From: Deltaproteobacteria bacterium
GTDB lineage: Bacteria > Myxococcota_A > UBA9160 > UBA6930
Length of the DNA: 52,336 nucleotides
Reading direction: 5' to 3'
NCBI GenBank assembly: GCA_029261795.1
Contig: JAJDAP010000073.1
Coordinates: forward strand, 1 to 52,336
Below, one piece after another: positions 1 to 7,604 of this stretch (the first letter of the stretch is position 1; the number at the start of each line of letters is the position of its first letter). A program made the position numbers and the translations under genes. The notes below the pieces were generated by a model, which did no database searches, was not told the DNA's origin, and saw nothing but the letters and a program-made list of their open reading frames with translations.

Positions 1-56
1 CACATAACGACCGTGGTCAGCACAAGCAGTCGAATCGTCCGGGCCACGTTCGTCAT
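1..56 (-). CDS. Start of an unidentified exported protein (partial, runs off left edge)
   Basis: An ATG at 56 on the minus strand is preceded by a good ribosome binding site (GGAGGGG, about 6 nt upstream). The 18 visible codons read MTNVARTIRLLVLTTVVM, a positively charged start followed by a hydrophobic run, as in a signal peptide or first membrane segment. The rest lies outside the window, so no function can be given. It follows the TonB receptor gene in the same direction after a 179-nt gap that carries a KstR-type palindrome, so it probably has its own regulated promoter. Confidence 0.6.
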   Translation of the reverse strand, partial: MTNVARTIRLLVLTTVVM

Positions 57-142
57 CAAGATCCCCTCCAGTTGCGCAGTTCTCATGCGCTGATCGATTT
101 CGGCGTTGGTCCGGCGCTATCCTCGCACGTCTCGGGACGGAA

Positions 143-156
143 TTGAACAAGTTAAA
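143..156. promoter_or_regulatory. KstR-type TetR operator, box 1
   Basis: The sequence TTGAACAAGTTAAA matches TNNAACNNGTTNNA at all eight fixed positions. It lies 87 nt upstream of the minus-strand start at 56, in the gap after the TonB receptor gene. The flank GTTAAAATGCG is also found at the box in front of the TetR gene (about 10799-10809), which supports a shared regulator. Binding itself is inferred. Confidence 0.6.
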
Positions 157-235
157 ATGCGCGATATTCGGGATCTGGGGTGAATGAGCCCCAGTTTTTC
201 CTGGTGACGACGTTTCGAAATCGCGGACAGCAGGA

Positions 236-2569
236 TCAGTACTCGATCGTGACCTGACCGTAGACCGTGCGCGGTCGGGCGAAGCTCTGGAAGCCTAGTG
301 ATGGCAACGCGTTGGCCCGGTATTTCTCGTTGCGCAGGTTGCGGGCGAAGAAGGCGAGCTTGATGCGCTCGGTCACGTCGAGGTAGACAGACGCGTCCCA
401 GATGCCGTAGGCGCCTTCCAGGTCCGAGATCGTTCCCAGGTTCGCCAGGGTGAAGTTGTCCTGGTAGCGGAACGAGACCTGTCCGCCGTAGCCCATGCCG
501 TTCGAGAGCTCGCTCTGGTAGAGCGCAGTGACTGAGCCGGTGTAGTCGGGCGTACGGCTGAGGTCCAGGGCGGAGAAGTCGACCTTTCCGCTGGTACCGG
601 GTGCACCCGGGAATGCAGTGCCGACAGGTACCCGGCGTGCGTCGACGAGCGCTTCCTCGATCTCGATGTCCTGGTACCCGAAGCTTGCGCGCACCGAGAG
701 ACCGTCGATCGGCGTCGTCCAGGAGCCTTCGAGTTCGAGGCCCCAGCCCGCGGTCTCCTGGTAGTTGTTGTTGTAGGTGTTGGTCCCCGTCCCCGTCCCC
801 GGGGTGGTGTTCACGACGAAGTTGGCCTGCTGCCCGTTGAGCTCCTGGTAGAAGCCCGTGAGGTTCAGCACGAGGTCGCCGCCGAGCAACACGTTCTTGG
901 AACCGATCTCGTAGGTCGTCGCCTCCTCGGGAAGGTAGGTGTTGAAGCGCTCGGTACCTGAGAAGTTCGGCTGCGCGGAAGGAGGCGGCAGCGTCTCGGA
1001 AAGCGTCGCCCGGATCGAGAATCCGCCAGACCGGAAGCCCTCAGCCCGTGTGAAGTAGATCAGGTGGTTCTCGTCGATCCGGTAGTCGATCCCGAACTTC
1101 GTGATCGTCTCGTTGAAGGAGGCGTTGTCGTCGAAGAACGGCACCAGAACGCCCGCGAACGCGCCCGGAGTGAGTGACCCAAGCTTCGCGAAGGAGTCGA
1201 ACTGGCTCGCGAACGCCTTGTCCTCGCTGATGAAGCGGAGTCCGCCCGAGACCGTCAGCGCATCCGTGATGTCAACTTCGGCCTGGGCGAAGTAGGCGAC
1301 CGACTCGGTGTCCTCGTGGGAATCCTGCTTCGAGATACTGGCGGGCAGCAGGAAGAGTTCGAGGCTCAGATCGGTGAACGCGGTCAGCTGGACGCTGCTC
1401 TCGAAATAGTAGAAGCCGACGACGGTCCGGAACGCCTCGGTCCAGTCCGAAGCCAGACGGATCTCTTGCGAGAACTGCCGATTGGTCGAATCGCGCTGGA
1501 TGTGAAGTGAGGGAGCTTGCAATCGTGGGTTGGGAGCGAAGCGACAACCGAGCCCGCCGACGTCGCTCAGGCAGGTCGAGTCGAAATCCTGGGTCACATC
1601 GTCGCTCGACGAGATGTAGGCGGAGATCGAAGTCAGGACTCCGATCGGCGTATCCCAGTTGATCTCGGCGCTGATCCGGGTTGTCTCGAAATCGATGGGC
1701 TGATCGATATCAGCCAGGGTCTGGAACTCACTCAGGCCGTTGGCGCCGGGTACGCCCGGCAACGACAACGTGTTCTCCGCCTGGACCGGCGTGGTTTCGC
1801 TCTCGTCATCGCTGTAGTCGAAAATCAGATAGATCGAGAGATCCTCGGTCGGATCGAGGGCGAGCGACGCGTTGATGCTCAGTTGGTCGATGTCCCCCAG
1901 CGTCGTGCCGTCGTAGAGGTTCTTGTAGTAGCCCTCGGATTCGCGGTAGCCGATACCGATCTTGAGGGCCGCGAGATCGCCGAACATGCGGCCCGAGTTC
2001 AGCACGGCTTTGGCCGCGAACTCGTCGAACGAGCCGTAGGAGAACTGTGCGCGCACGCCCATTTCGTCGGTCGGCCGCGTCCGCTTTATGTCGATGACAC
2101 CGCCCGTGGTGTTCTTGCCGAATAGCAAGCCCTGGGGCCCGCGGTTGATTTCGACCTGGGCCACGTCGAACAGGTCCGCGAGTTGGCCGGTGTTGGACCC
2201 GAGGAACACACCATCCACAGAGACCCCAACGGCTGGGCTCTGGGTCTTCTCGATATCTGCGTAACCGAGCCCGCGGCTATAGATGGCACCCATTCCCGGG
2301 CCCGCTGTCTGCGAACCAATGAAGAGATTCGGTGCGAGACCCGTTGCATCGAGAAGATTCTGCGGGGCGGCCACTTCGAGGTAGGCTCCCGAGATCACGG
2401 TCACGGCGACGGCCACGTCCTGGATGTTCTCCTCGCGCCTGGTCGACGTCACGATGATCTGATCGATCGCCGAGATGTCGTCCGCCCCGGCCCGCGCCCA
2501 GACTGGTGCGGCCATCGTGATGGAAAGCGACACTGCCGATAGCAGCGCCCACTTGTCCTTCGTACTCAT
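236..2569 (-). CDS. TonB-dependent outer-membrane receptor
   Basis: A 777-residue outer-membrane transporter that would import a substrate using TonB energy. The ATG at 2569 is chosen because it has a GGAGGGG ribosome binding site and is followed directly by a signal peptide (STKDKWALLSAVSLSITMAA, cleavage near PVWARA). Longer in-frame reading upstream lacks both. The plug begins with IIVTSTRREENIQDVAVAV and contains VEINRGPQGLLFGKNTTGG, typical of the family; the beta-barrel ends in an aromatic-rich strand closing with VTIEY, as outer-membrane barrels do. The closest style of sequence is the large xenobiotic/terpenoid-associated TonB receptors of catabolic Proteobacteria. Next to an acyl-CoA and Rieske-oxygenase cluster it is a candidate uptake channel for that cluster's substrate; the substrate cannot be read from sequence. 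Confidence 0.93.
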   Translation of the reverse strand: MSTKDKWALLSAVSLSITMAAPVWARAGADDISAIDQIIVTSTRREENIQDVAVAVTVISGAYLEVAAPQNLLDATGLAPNLFIGSQTAGPGMGAIYSRGLGYADIEKTQSPAVGVSVDGVFLGSNTGQLADLFDVAQVEINRGPQGLLFGKNTTGGVIDIKRTRPTDEMGVRAQFSYGSFDEFAAKAVLNSGRMFGDLAALKIGIGYRESEGYYKNLYDGTTLGDIDQLSINASLALDPTEDLSIYLIFDYSDDESETTPVQAENTLSLPGVPGANGLSEFQTLADIDQPIDFETTRISAEINWDTPIGVLTSISAYISSSDDVTQDFDSTCLSDVGGLGCRFAPNPRLQAPSLHIQRDSTNRQFSQEIRLASDWTEAFRTVVGFYYFESSVQLTAFTDLSLELFLLPASISKQDSHEDTESVAYFAQAEVDITDALTVSGGLRFISEDKAFASQFDSFAKLGSLTPGAFAGVLVPFFDDNASFNETITKFGIDYRIDENHLIYFTRAEGFRSGGFSIRATLSETLPPPSAQPNFSGTERFNTYLPEEATTYEIGSKNVLLGGDLVLNLTGFYQELNGQQANFVVNTTPGTGTGTNTYNNNYQETAGWGLELEGSWTTPIDGLSVRASFGYQDIEIEEALVDARRVPVGTAFPGAPGTSGKVDFSALDLSRTPDYTGSVTALYQSELSNGMGYGGQVSFRYQDNFTLANLGTISDLEGAYGIWDASVYLDVTERIKLAFFARNLRNEKYRANALPSLGFQSFARPRTVYGQVTIEY

Positions 2570-2788
2570 CAACCCCTCCAGGGTCGCACTGCGACCGTTG
2601 TACGATGCGCCGCTGGCAAGATCCCGGTTGGCTCGCTGGAGCCGGCTCCCCTCGAGAGTCGGCGTGCGCAACGCACTGATGATGCAAACGCATTCGCAGA
2701 AGTGCACCTGTTGAAGCGATTTCTTTTCGCATCGAGATGGAACGTTCGGCGTGGGAATCCGATTCTCGGGGCTCTCGTGAACGGCGGG

Positions 2789-2812
2789 AGGCCCCCTACG
2801 AGCGGGGGGCCT
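2789..2812 (-). terminator. GC-rich hairpin at the end of the hydratase/SnoaL operon
   Basis: AGGCCCCC (2789-2796) pairs perfectly with GGGGGCCT (2805-2812) across an 8-nt loop. The stop codon of the SnoaL gene (2796-2798) falls inside the hairpin. No T-run follows on the minus strand, so it may slow RNA decay or act as a weak terminator rather than a classical intrinsic one. Confidence 0.4.
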
Positions 2813-3314
2813 GGAACCATCCAGCGGAAGGATCCCGCTCGCGCCGCCCGCCTTTCGCTTCACGGAACGCGTCGGCCAGCGCCCATTCCTCGCCGGGAAG
2901 CGCCCTGCGCGTCCAGTCCATCACCACCCGTCGGTCGGCGATCTTCCATTCGCCGCCCCGTTGCTCGAAGCGATCGAGGTAGCGCGCGCCGAACAGGGCA
3001 TGGACCTCGCCGCCGGCGCCGTCGGGGATCGGATGATAGGCGAGCACGTAGCTCTCCACATAGGCGCGGTCGCCCTGGCGCTCGATCAGCACGTTGGTGA
3101 CGTGGTGCTGGCTCGGGATCGTGCTCTTGTCCATGAGCGCGACGAGCTGCTCGGCGAACGCCCAACCATTTCCCTGGAACGTGCCGTGATCGTCGCTGGC
3201 ATCCGGATGGTAGGCGCTCTTCAGCAGCGCCAGGTCGCCGCGATCGACACCGCGGCAATAGCGAGCGAGTACCTTGCGGATCGAGAGGTCGGCGATGACG
3301 TCGTCGAGATTCAT
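2796..3314 (-). CDS. SnoaL/NTF2-like protein
   Basis: A 172-residue protein of the SnoaL-like (NTF2 fold, scytalone-dehydratase-like) family. It starts MNLDDVIADLSIRKVLARYC, then RGVDRGDLALLKSAYHPDA, the usual opening helix pair, and ends with the IADRRVVMDW beta strand common in this family. Members include hydratases, isomerases and ring hydroxylase small subunits, so the reaction is not fixed. The ATG at 3314 lies 11 nt after the stop of the upstream enoyl-CoA hydratase gene, so the two are one operon. A dehydratase or hydratase role beside a crotonase is plausible. The C-terminal 25 residues are charged and poorly conserved in character. Confidence 0.85.
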   Translation of the reverse strand: MNLDDVIADLSIRKVLARYCRGVDRGDLALLKSAYHPDASDDHGTFQGNGWAFAEQLVALMDKSTIPSQHHVTNVLIERQGDRAYVESYVLAYHPIPDGAGGEVHALFGARYLDRFEQRGGEWKIADRRVVMDWTRRALPGEEWALADAFREAKGGRRERDPSAGWFQAPRS

Positions 3315-3325
3315 CGCGTCGACGC

Positions 3326-4192
3326 CTAGCTCTTCTTCGCCTGTTCCCGGATCAGTTTGACCCCGGCCGGATCCACCGGCATCCCGTGGACCTGGGCGTT
3401 GTGGCTGTGGCCGAGTTGCTGCAGCGACATCGCGGCCTGCAGCGCCTGCCAGAAGCCCTGGGCGTCCTGGGCTTGATTCACCGATTGCTTCGCCAGTTTG
3501 AGACCCATCGAAGGGCGCTGCGCGATGCGGCCGGCGAGTTCGAGGGTGAACTCCGGCAGCGCCTCGCGGCTGACGACGTGATTCACCATCCCCAAGGCCT
3601 TGCCTTCTTCGGCCGAGATCGCATCGCCGGTAAAGAGCATCTCCTTCGCCTTGCGCACGCCGACTTCCCAGGGATGGGCGAAGTACTCGACACCGTTCAC
3701 GCCGAATGCGACCACCGGGTCCGAGAACTGGGCGTCCTCGCTCGCGATCACGAGATCGCAGACCCACATCAGCATCAGCCCGCCGGCGATCACCTTGCCC
3801 TGGACCTCGGCGATGGTCGGCTTCGGCAGGTTGCGCCAGCGCCAACACATGCCGAGGTAGATTTCCTGCTCGACGGCCATGTGGCCCTCGGCACCGGGCA
3901 GGCCGAAGCCGCCCCAGGTGCCGATCGTTTCGAACGATTCCATCGGCTCGCGATCCCGCAGGTCGTGGCCGGAGGAGAAGTGCGGGCCGTCGGCCGCAAG
4001 CACGATGCAGCGCACGGTGTCGTCCATGGCGGCGCGGCCGAAGGCCGCGTTCAGCTCGTAGGTCATCTGCCGGCCCTGGGCGTTTCGGGCTTCGGCTCGC
4101 GCGAGGACGATGCGAGCGACACCCTCGGTCGGTTCTTCGTAGCGGACGTGCTCCCAACTGGTGGGGTCGTCGATCTGGTTGGCGTTGGCCAT
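3326..4192 (-). CDS. Enoyl-CoA hydratase/isomerase (crotonase family)
   Basis: A 288-residue crotonase-fold protein acting on acyl-CoA thioesters. ADGPHFSSGHDL is the first oxyanion-hole segment and GKVIAGGLMLMWVCDL the second; DPVVAFGVNGVEYF follows where catalytic acid residues usually sit. The start at 4192 has GGAG nine bases upstream. It is transcribed away from the dehydrogenase operon starting at 4329; the 136-nt gap carries a KstR-type palindrome and a REP half-copy. The downstream gene is a SnoaL-like protein. The likely role is hydration or C-C cleavage of an unsaturated acyl-CoA intermediate in the catabolic pathway; the substrate is unknown. Confidence 0.92.
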   Translation of the reverse strand: MANANQIDDPTSWEHVRYEEPTEGVARIVLARAEARNAQGRQMTYELNAAFGRAAMDDTVRCIVLAADGPHFSSGHDLRDREPMESFETIGTWGGFGLPGAEGHMAVEQEIYLGMCWRWRNLPKPTIAEVQGKVIAGGLMLMWVCDLVIASEDAQFSDPVVAFGVNGVEYFAHPWEVGVRKAKEMLFTGDAISAEEGKALGMVNHVVSREALPEFTLELAGRIAQRPSMGLKLAKQSVNQAQDAQGFWQALQAAMSLQQLGHSHNAQVHGMPVDPAGVKLIREQAKKS

Positions 4193-4226
4193 GGTTACTC
4201 CGGCGGAATGCAGGGGAATCTCGAGG

Positions 4227-4263
4227 TTTGCAAACTTGCAAAGTGAGGAGTCCGTCCCCGCTC
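4227..4263. repeat. REP half-copy related to the palindrome at 38902-38984
   Basis: Bases 4244-4263 (TGAGGAGTCCGTCCCCGCTC) are identical to the end of the right arm of the large palindrome at 38945-38984, and 4232-4241 (AAACTTGCAA) matches the start of that arm, with 9 nt missing between. A small local hairpin TTTGCAA/TTGCAAA (4227-4233 with 4236-4242) caps it. It looks like a degenerate or single REP unit inserted in the promoter between the hydratase gene and the operator box. Confidence 0.75.
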
Positions 4264-4275
4264 TGGAGGGAGGAT

Positions 4276-4289
4276 TTTAACGCGTTCTA
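4276..4289. promoter_or_regulatory. KstR-type TetR operator, box 2
   Basis: TTTAACGCGTTCTA fits TNNAACNNGTTNNA exactly. It lies in the divergent promoter region between the enoyl-CoA hydratase gene (start 4192) and the dehydrogenase operon (start 4329), 39 nt before the latter start, a position suited to repressing both directions. Confidence 0.65.
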
Positions 4290-4328
4290 ATCGTGTTATG
4301 GTCCTCGATCCAGCTAGGAGTGCGCGAA

Positions 4329-5306
4329 ATGGGCCAGATGGATTTATCGCGGGAGACGTTGATCGAGGTCTATCGGAAGATGCGGACGATCCGCGGCTTC
4401 GAGGAGAACCTCCAGAACCTCGTTGCGGCCGGCAAGATCGGCGGCTTCATGCACCTCTACGCTGGCGAGGAAGCCATTGCTGTCGGGGTCTGCTCGCAGC
4501 TTTCCGATGCGGATCTCGTCGGCTCTACCCACCGCGGCCACGGGCACTGCATCGCCAAGGGCGTGGACGTGAAGGCGATGATGGCGGAGCTGTTCGGTCG
4601 CGCGACCGGAACGAACAAGGGCAAGGGCGGTTCGATGCACATCGCCGACGTCGACAAGGGAATGCTCGGCGCGAACGGCATCGTGGGCGGCGGCATTCCC
4701 CTGGTCACCGGGGCGGCACTGACCGCGCAAGTCCTGGGCAAGGACAACGTTGCCGTCGGATTCTTCGGCGACGGTGCGACGAATCAGGGCCAGTTCCACG
4801 AATCGCTGACGATGGCCGCCAACTGGAAGCTGCCCGTGCTCTACGTGTGCGAGAACAACGGCTTCGGTGAGTTTACGCCCACCGAGTTCGTGGTGCCGGT
4901 GAAGGACATCGTCGAACGCGCCAGGTCCTACTCGATGCGTGCGGTGATCGCAGACGGCATGGATTTCTTCGACGTCTACGAGAAGGCCGGCGAAGCGATC
5001 GAACTGGCGCGCAAGGGCGAGGGGCCGACCCTACTCGAGTGCAAGACCTACCGCTTCTACGGCCACTATGTTGGCGATCCCACCCCTTACCGGAACAAGG
5101 AGGAGGCCGAGGATTGGATCCAGAACCGCGACCCCCTCGACATCTTCGAAACGAAGGCGACGGAAGCGGGCGTGATGAAGAGCGATGATTTCCGCACGGT
5201 CGATGGCGAAGTCGAGATTCTCCTCCGCGAAGCGGTGGAGGAGGCCGAGGCCGCACCGATGCCCGAAGCTGCGGACGTCCTGACCGACGTCTACGTGAGG
5301 TACTAG
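4329..5306 (+). CDS. Thiamine-dependent dehydrogenase E1 component, alpha subunit (acetoin/2-oxoacid type)
   Basis: A 325-residue E1-alpha subunit of a 2-oxoacid or acetoin dehydrogenase complex. It binds thiamine diphosphate through GDGATNQGQFHE ... CENN (the GDG-NN motif, about residues 142-177) and has the GGSMHIAD loop. The ATG at 4329 has AGGAG 8 nt upstream; an in-frame GTG at 4293 would add 12 unusual residues and overlap the promoter. E1-beta follows after 2 nt, then an E2 whose acyltransferase domain is replaced by an alpha/beta hydrolase, as in the acetoin-cleaving (Aco) systems. No E3 gene is in the window, so the general cellular dihydrolipoamide dehydrogenase is presumably shared. 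Substrate may be acetoin-like or a pathway-specific 2-oxo compound. Confidence 0.9.
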   Translation: MGQMDLSRETLIEVYRKMRTIRGFEENLQNLVAAGKIGGFMHLYAGEEAIAVGVCSQLSDADLVGSTHRGHGHCIAKGVDVKAMMAELFGRATGTNKGKGGSMHIADVDKGMLGANGIVGGGIPLVTGAALTAQVLGKDNVAVGFFGDGATNQGQFHESLTMAANWKLPVLYVCENNGFGEFTPTEFVVPVKDIVERARSYSMRAVIADGMDFFDVYEKAGEAIELARKGEGPTLLECKTYRFYGHYVGDPTPYRNKEEAEDWIQNRDPLDIFETKATEAGVMKSDDFRTVDGEVEILLREAVEEAEAAPMPEAADVLTDVYVRY

Positions 5307-5308
5307 CC

Positions 5309-6316
5309 ATGGCACGTGAGCTGAATACCGGCGCCGCGATCAACGAGGCCATCGCCATCGCGATGCGCAGCGACCCGAACGTGATCCTGATGGGCGAGGA
5401 CGTTGCCGGCGGCGGCGATCGCTCGAAGGAAGGCACCGAAGAGATGGGCGGCGTGCTCGGCACGACGCGCGGGCTCGTCGGCGAGTTCGGCATGAACCGG
5501 GTACGGGATACACCCATCGCCGAGATGGGCCTGATCGGAACCGCGGTCGGCGCGGCGGCCACCGGCCTGCGTCCGGTCGCCGAGCTGATGTTCATGGACT
5601 TTCTCGGCACCAGCCTCGACCCCCTGCTCAATCAGGCGGCGAAGCTCCGCTACATGTTCGGCGGCAAGGTGAAGGTGCCGCTCACGGTGCGCACGGTGAG
5701 TGGCGCGGGCATGCAAGCCGCGGCCCAACACTCTCAGTCGCTCTACTGGATGACGACGGGCATCCCCGGGTTGAAGACGGTGGTTCCGTCCTCGCCGGCC
5801 GACGCGAAGGGTTTGCTCCTTGCCTCGATTCGCGACGACGATCCCGTGATCTTCTGCGAACCGAAGGGAATCCTGAACCAGGTCGGTGAGGTTCCCGAAG
5901 GCGACTACGAGATCCCGCTCGGCGAGGCCAACCTCGTGCGCGAGGGCAGCGACGTGTCGTTGGTCGCGTTCGGTGCCACCGTCGCCATCGCGATGAAGGC
6001 CGCTGAAGCGCTCGAGGGTGCGGGTACCAGCGCCGAGGTCCTGGATCTGCGCACGCTCTCGCCCCTCGACGAAGTCGCCATCCTGACTTCGCTCGAGAAG
6101 ACCGGACGCATGGTGATCATCGACGAGTCGACGCCACGTTGTTCGATCGCCAGGGACATTGCCGCGATCTGCGTCGACAAAGGTTTCGATTTCCTGAACG
6201 CGCCGGTCAAATGCGTCACGGCCCCGCACACGCCGGTGCCCTTCAGTGCCGTGCTCGAGAAGGCGTTCCTGCCTTCGGCGCAAGACGTGCTCGACGCTGT
6301 TGGCGAGATGGGCTGA
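5309..6316 (+). CDS. Thiamine-dependent dehydrogenase E1 component, beta subunit
   Basis: A 335-residue transketolase-like E1-beta subunit that pairs with the preceding E1-alpha. Family features include NVILMGEDVAGGGDRSKEGT near the start, the pyrimidine-binding half, and a C-terminal transketolase domain with DLRTLSPLDEVAI and VIIDESTPRCSI. The length is normal for the family. The start lies 2 nt after the E1-alpha stop, so translation is likely coupled, and the E2 gene begins 8 nt after its stop. The gene order alpha, beta, E2 matches acetoin and pyruvate dehydrogenase operons. Confidence 0.92.
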   Translation: MARELNTGAAINEAIAIAMRSDPNVILMGEDVAGGGDRSKEGTEEMGGVLGTTRGLVGEFGMNRVRDTPIAEMGLIGTAVGAAATGLRPVAELMFMDFLGTSLDPLLNQAAKLRYMFGGKVKVPLTVRTVSGAGMQAAAQHSQSLYWMTTGIPGLKTVVPSSPADAKGLLLASIRDDDPVIFCEPKGILNQVGEVPEGDYEIPLGEANLVREGSDVSLVAFGATVAIAMKAAEALEGAGTSAEVLDLRTLSPLDEVAILTSLEKTGRMVIIDESTPRCSIARDIAAICVDKGFDFLNAPVKCVTAPHTPVPFSAVLEKAFLPSAQDVLDAVGEMG

Positions 6317-6324
6317 GGGGCGCG

Positions 6325-7602
6325 ATGCCTACCGCGATTTCGATGCCCAAGCTCGGCATGACCATGGAAGAGGGCACCGTGGTCCAGTGGCCGCTGTCTC
6401 CGGGGGACCCGGTCGAAAAGGGCGATCTCGTGCTCATCATCGAGTCCGAGAAGAACGAGGTCGAACTCGAGGCCCAGGTCTCGGGCGTATTCCGACACGT
6501 CTATGTCGAAGAGGGCGAGACCGTCTCTTGTGGTTCTTTGTTAGGCGCCATTACGGATAGCGCCGACGAAGCCTTCGATGCGGAAGCTTTTCACGCAGCC
6601 GAGGATCGCCCCGAGAACAAGTCTGGAGGTACGCTCCAGGTCAAGCTGGCGCCGGCCGCGGCGAAGCCAGTCGCGTCGTCGGCGCGTGTCGGAAAAGCCG
6701 TCGCTCCGGCCGCTCGCGCTGCGGCGAAGAAGCTCGGCATCGACCCCCAGGACGTCCCGGGTACCGGACCGAACGGTCGCGTCACCAAGCAGGACGTCGA
6801 GGCGCATGCCGCCGCCCGTGAAGCGTTGGTTCCGGTTGCCGAAGGCGTTTCGCTCGAGGTGCTGGTGCAGGGCGAGGGCGACGCCGTCGTGTTGCTGCCC
6901 GGCCTCGGAACCGATGCGTCCGCCTTCGCCCGACAGACGCCGATGCTGGCCGAGCGTTTCCGAGTGCACGGCGTGAATCCGCGCGGTGTCGGGCTGTCCG
7001 ATGCGCCAGCGGATGCGAGCTACGAGGTCGGCCAGACTGCGGCGGACGCCGCGGCAACCTACCGGGGCGCCGCACACGTCATCGGCGCAAGCCTGGGTTC
7101 TGCGGCCGCGCTCGAACTCGCGCTCGCGCACCCTGAACGCGTGCGTTCGCTGACGTTGATCACGCCCTTCGTCGCGGCGACGCCGAGACTGCACGCGGTT
7201 GGCGAAGGCTGGTGCCGGATGTCGGCCGAGGCCACGCCGGAGACGCTGGCGGCCGCGCTGCTGCCATGGTTCTTTTCCTCGGGCTTCCTGGCCGATCAGG
7301 GCGCACGCGGCCGCACCCTGCGCGGCCTCGCCCAGACGCTGGCGCGTGTCCCGGCGAGCAGCCTCGAGCGAATGACTGCGGGCATGGCGAGCTGGTCGGG
7401 TTCACGTGTGGCGGATCTTGCGCAGATTGCGGTTCCAACACTCGTCATCGTCGCGGGCGAGGATCTCCTGACGCCGGGGGCGGAAGCGTTGGCGGCGGAA
7501 ATTCCGAACGCGAAACTTCTCGTCGTCGAAGGCGCGGGCCATGCGGTCGCGCTCGAAGCTCCGGACGCCGTGAACGAAGCCATCGCGGCACATCTGGCCT
7601 GA
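6325..7602 (+). CDS. Lipoyl E2 component fused to alpha/beta hydrolase (AcoC-like)
   Basis: A 425-residue three-part protein. Residues 1-80 are a lipoyl domain with the lipoylated lysine in IESEKNE (Lys43). Residues about 120-165 are an E1/E3-binding domain (AAAKKLGIDPQDVPGTGPNG). From about 175 to the end is an alpha/beta hydrolase with an intact triad: Ser256 (GASLGS), Asp380 (GEDLLTPG) and His406 (GAGHAV). There is no CoA-acyltransferase domain with its HxxxDG motif. The same replacement is known in AcoC of acetoin dehydrogenases. The ATG at 6325 is preceded by GAGGGG. It is followed after 2 nt by an acyl-CoA synthetase, which could recapture an acid released by the hydrolase; that link is inference. 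Confidence 0.88.
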   Translation: MPTAISMPKLGMTMEEGTVVQWPLSPGDPVEKGDLVLIIESEKNEVELEAQVSGVFRHVYVEEGETVSCGSLLGAITDSADEAFDAEAFHAAEDRPENKSGGTLQVKLAPAAAKPVASSARVGKAVAPAARAAAKKLGIDPQDVPGTGPNGRVTKQDVEAHAAAREALVPVAEGVSLEVLVQGEGDAVVLLPGLGTDASAFARQTPMLAERFRVHGVNPRGVGLSDAPADASYEVGQTAADAAATYRGAAHVIGASLGSAAALELALAHPERVRSLTLITPFVAATPRLHAVGEGWCRMSAEATPETLAAALLPWFFSSGFLADQGARGRTLRGLAQTLARVPASSLERMTAGMASWSGSRVADLAQIAVPTLVIVAGEDLLTPGAEALAAEIPNAKLLVVEGAGHAVALEAPDAVNEAIAAHLA

Positions 7603-7604
7603 CC

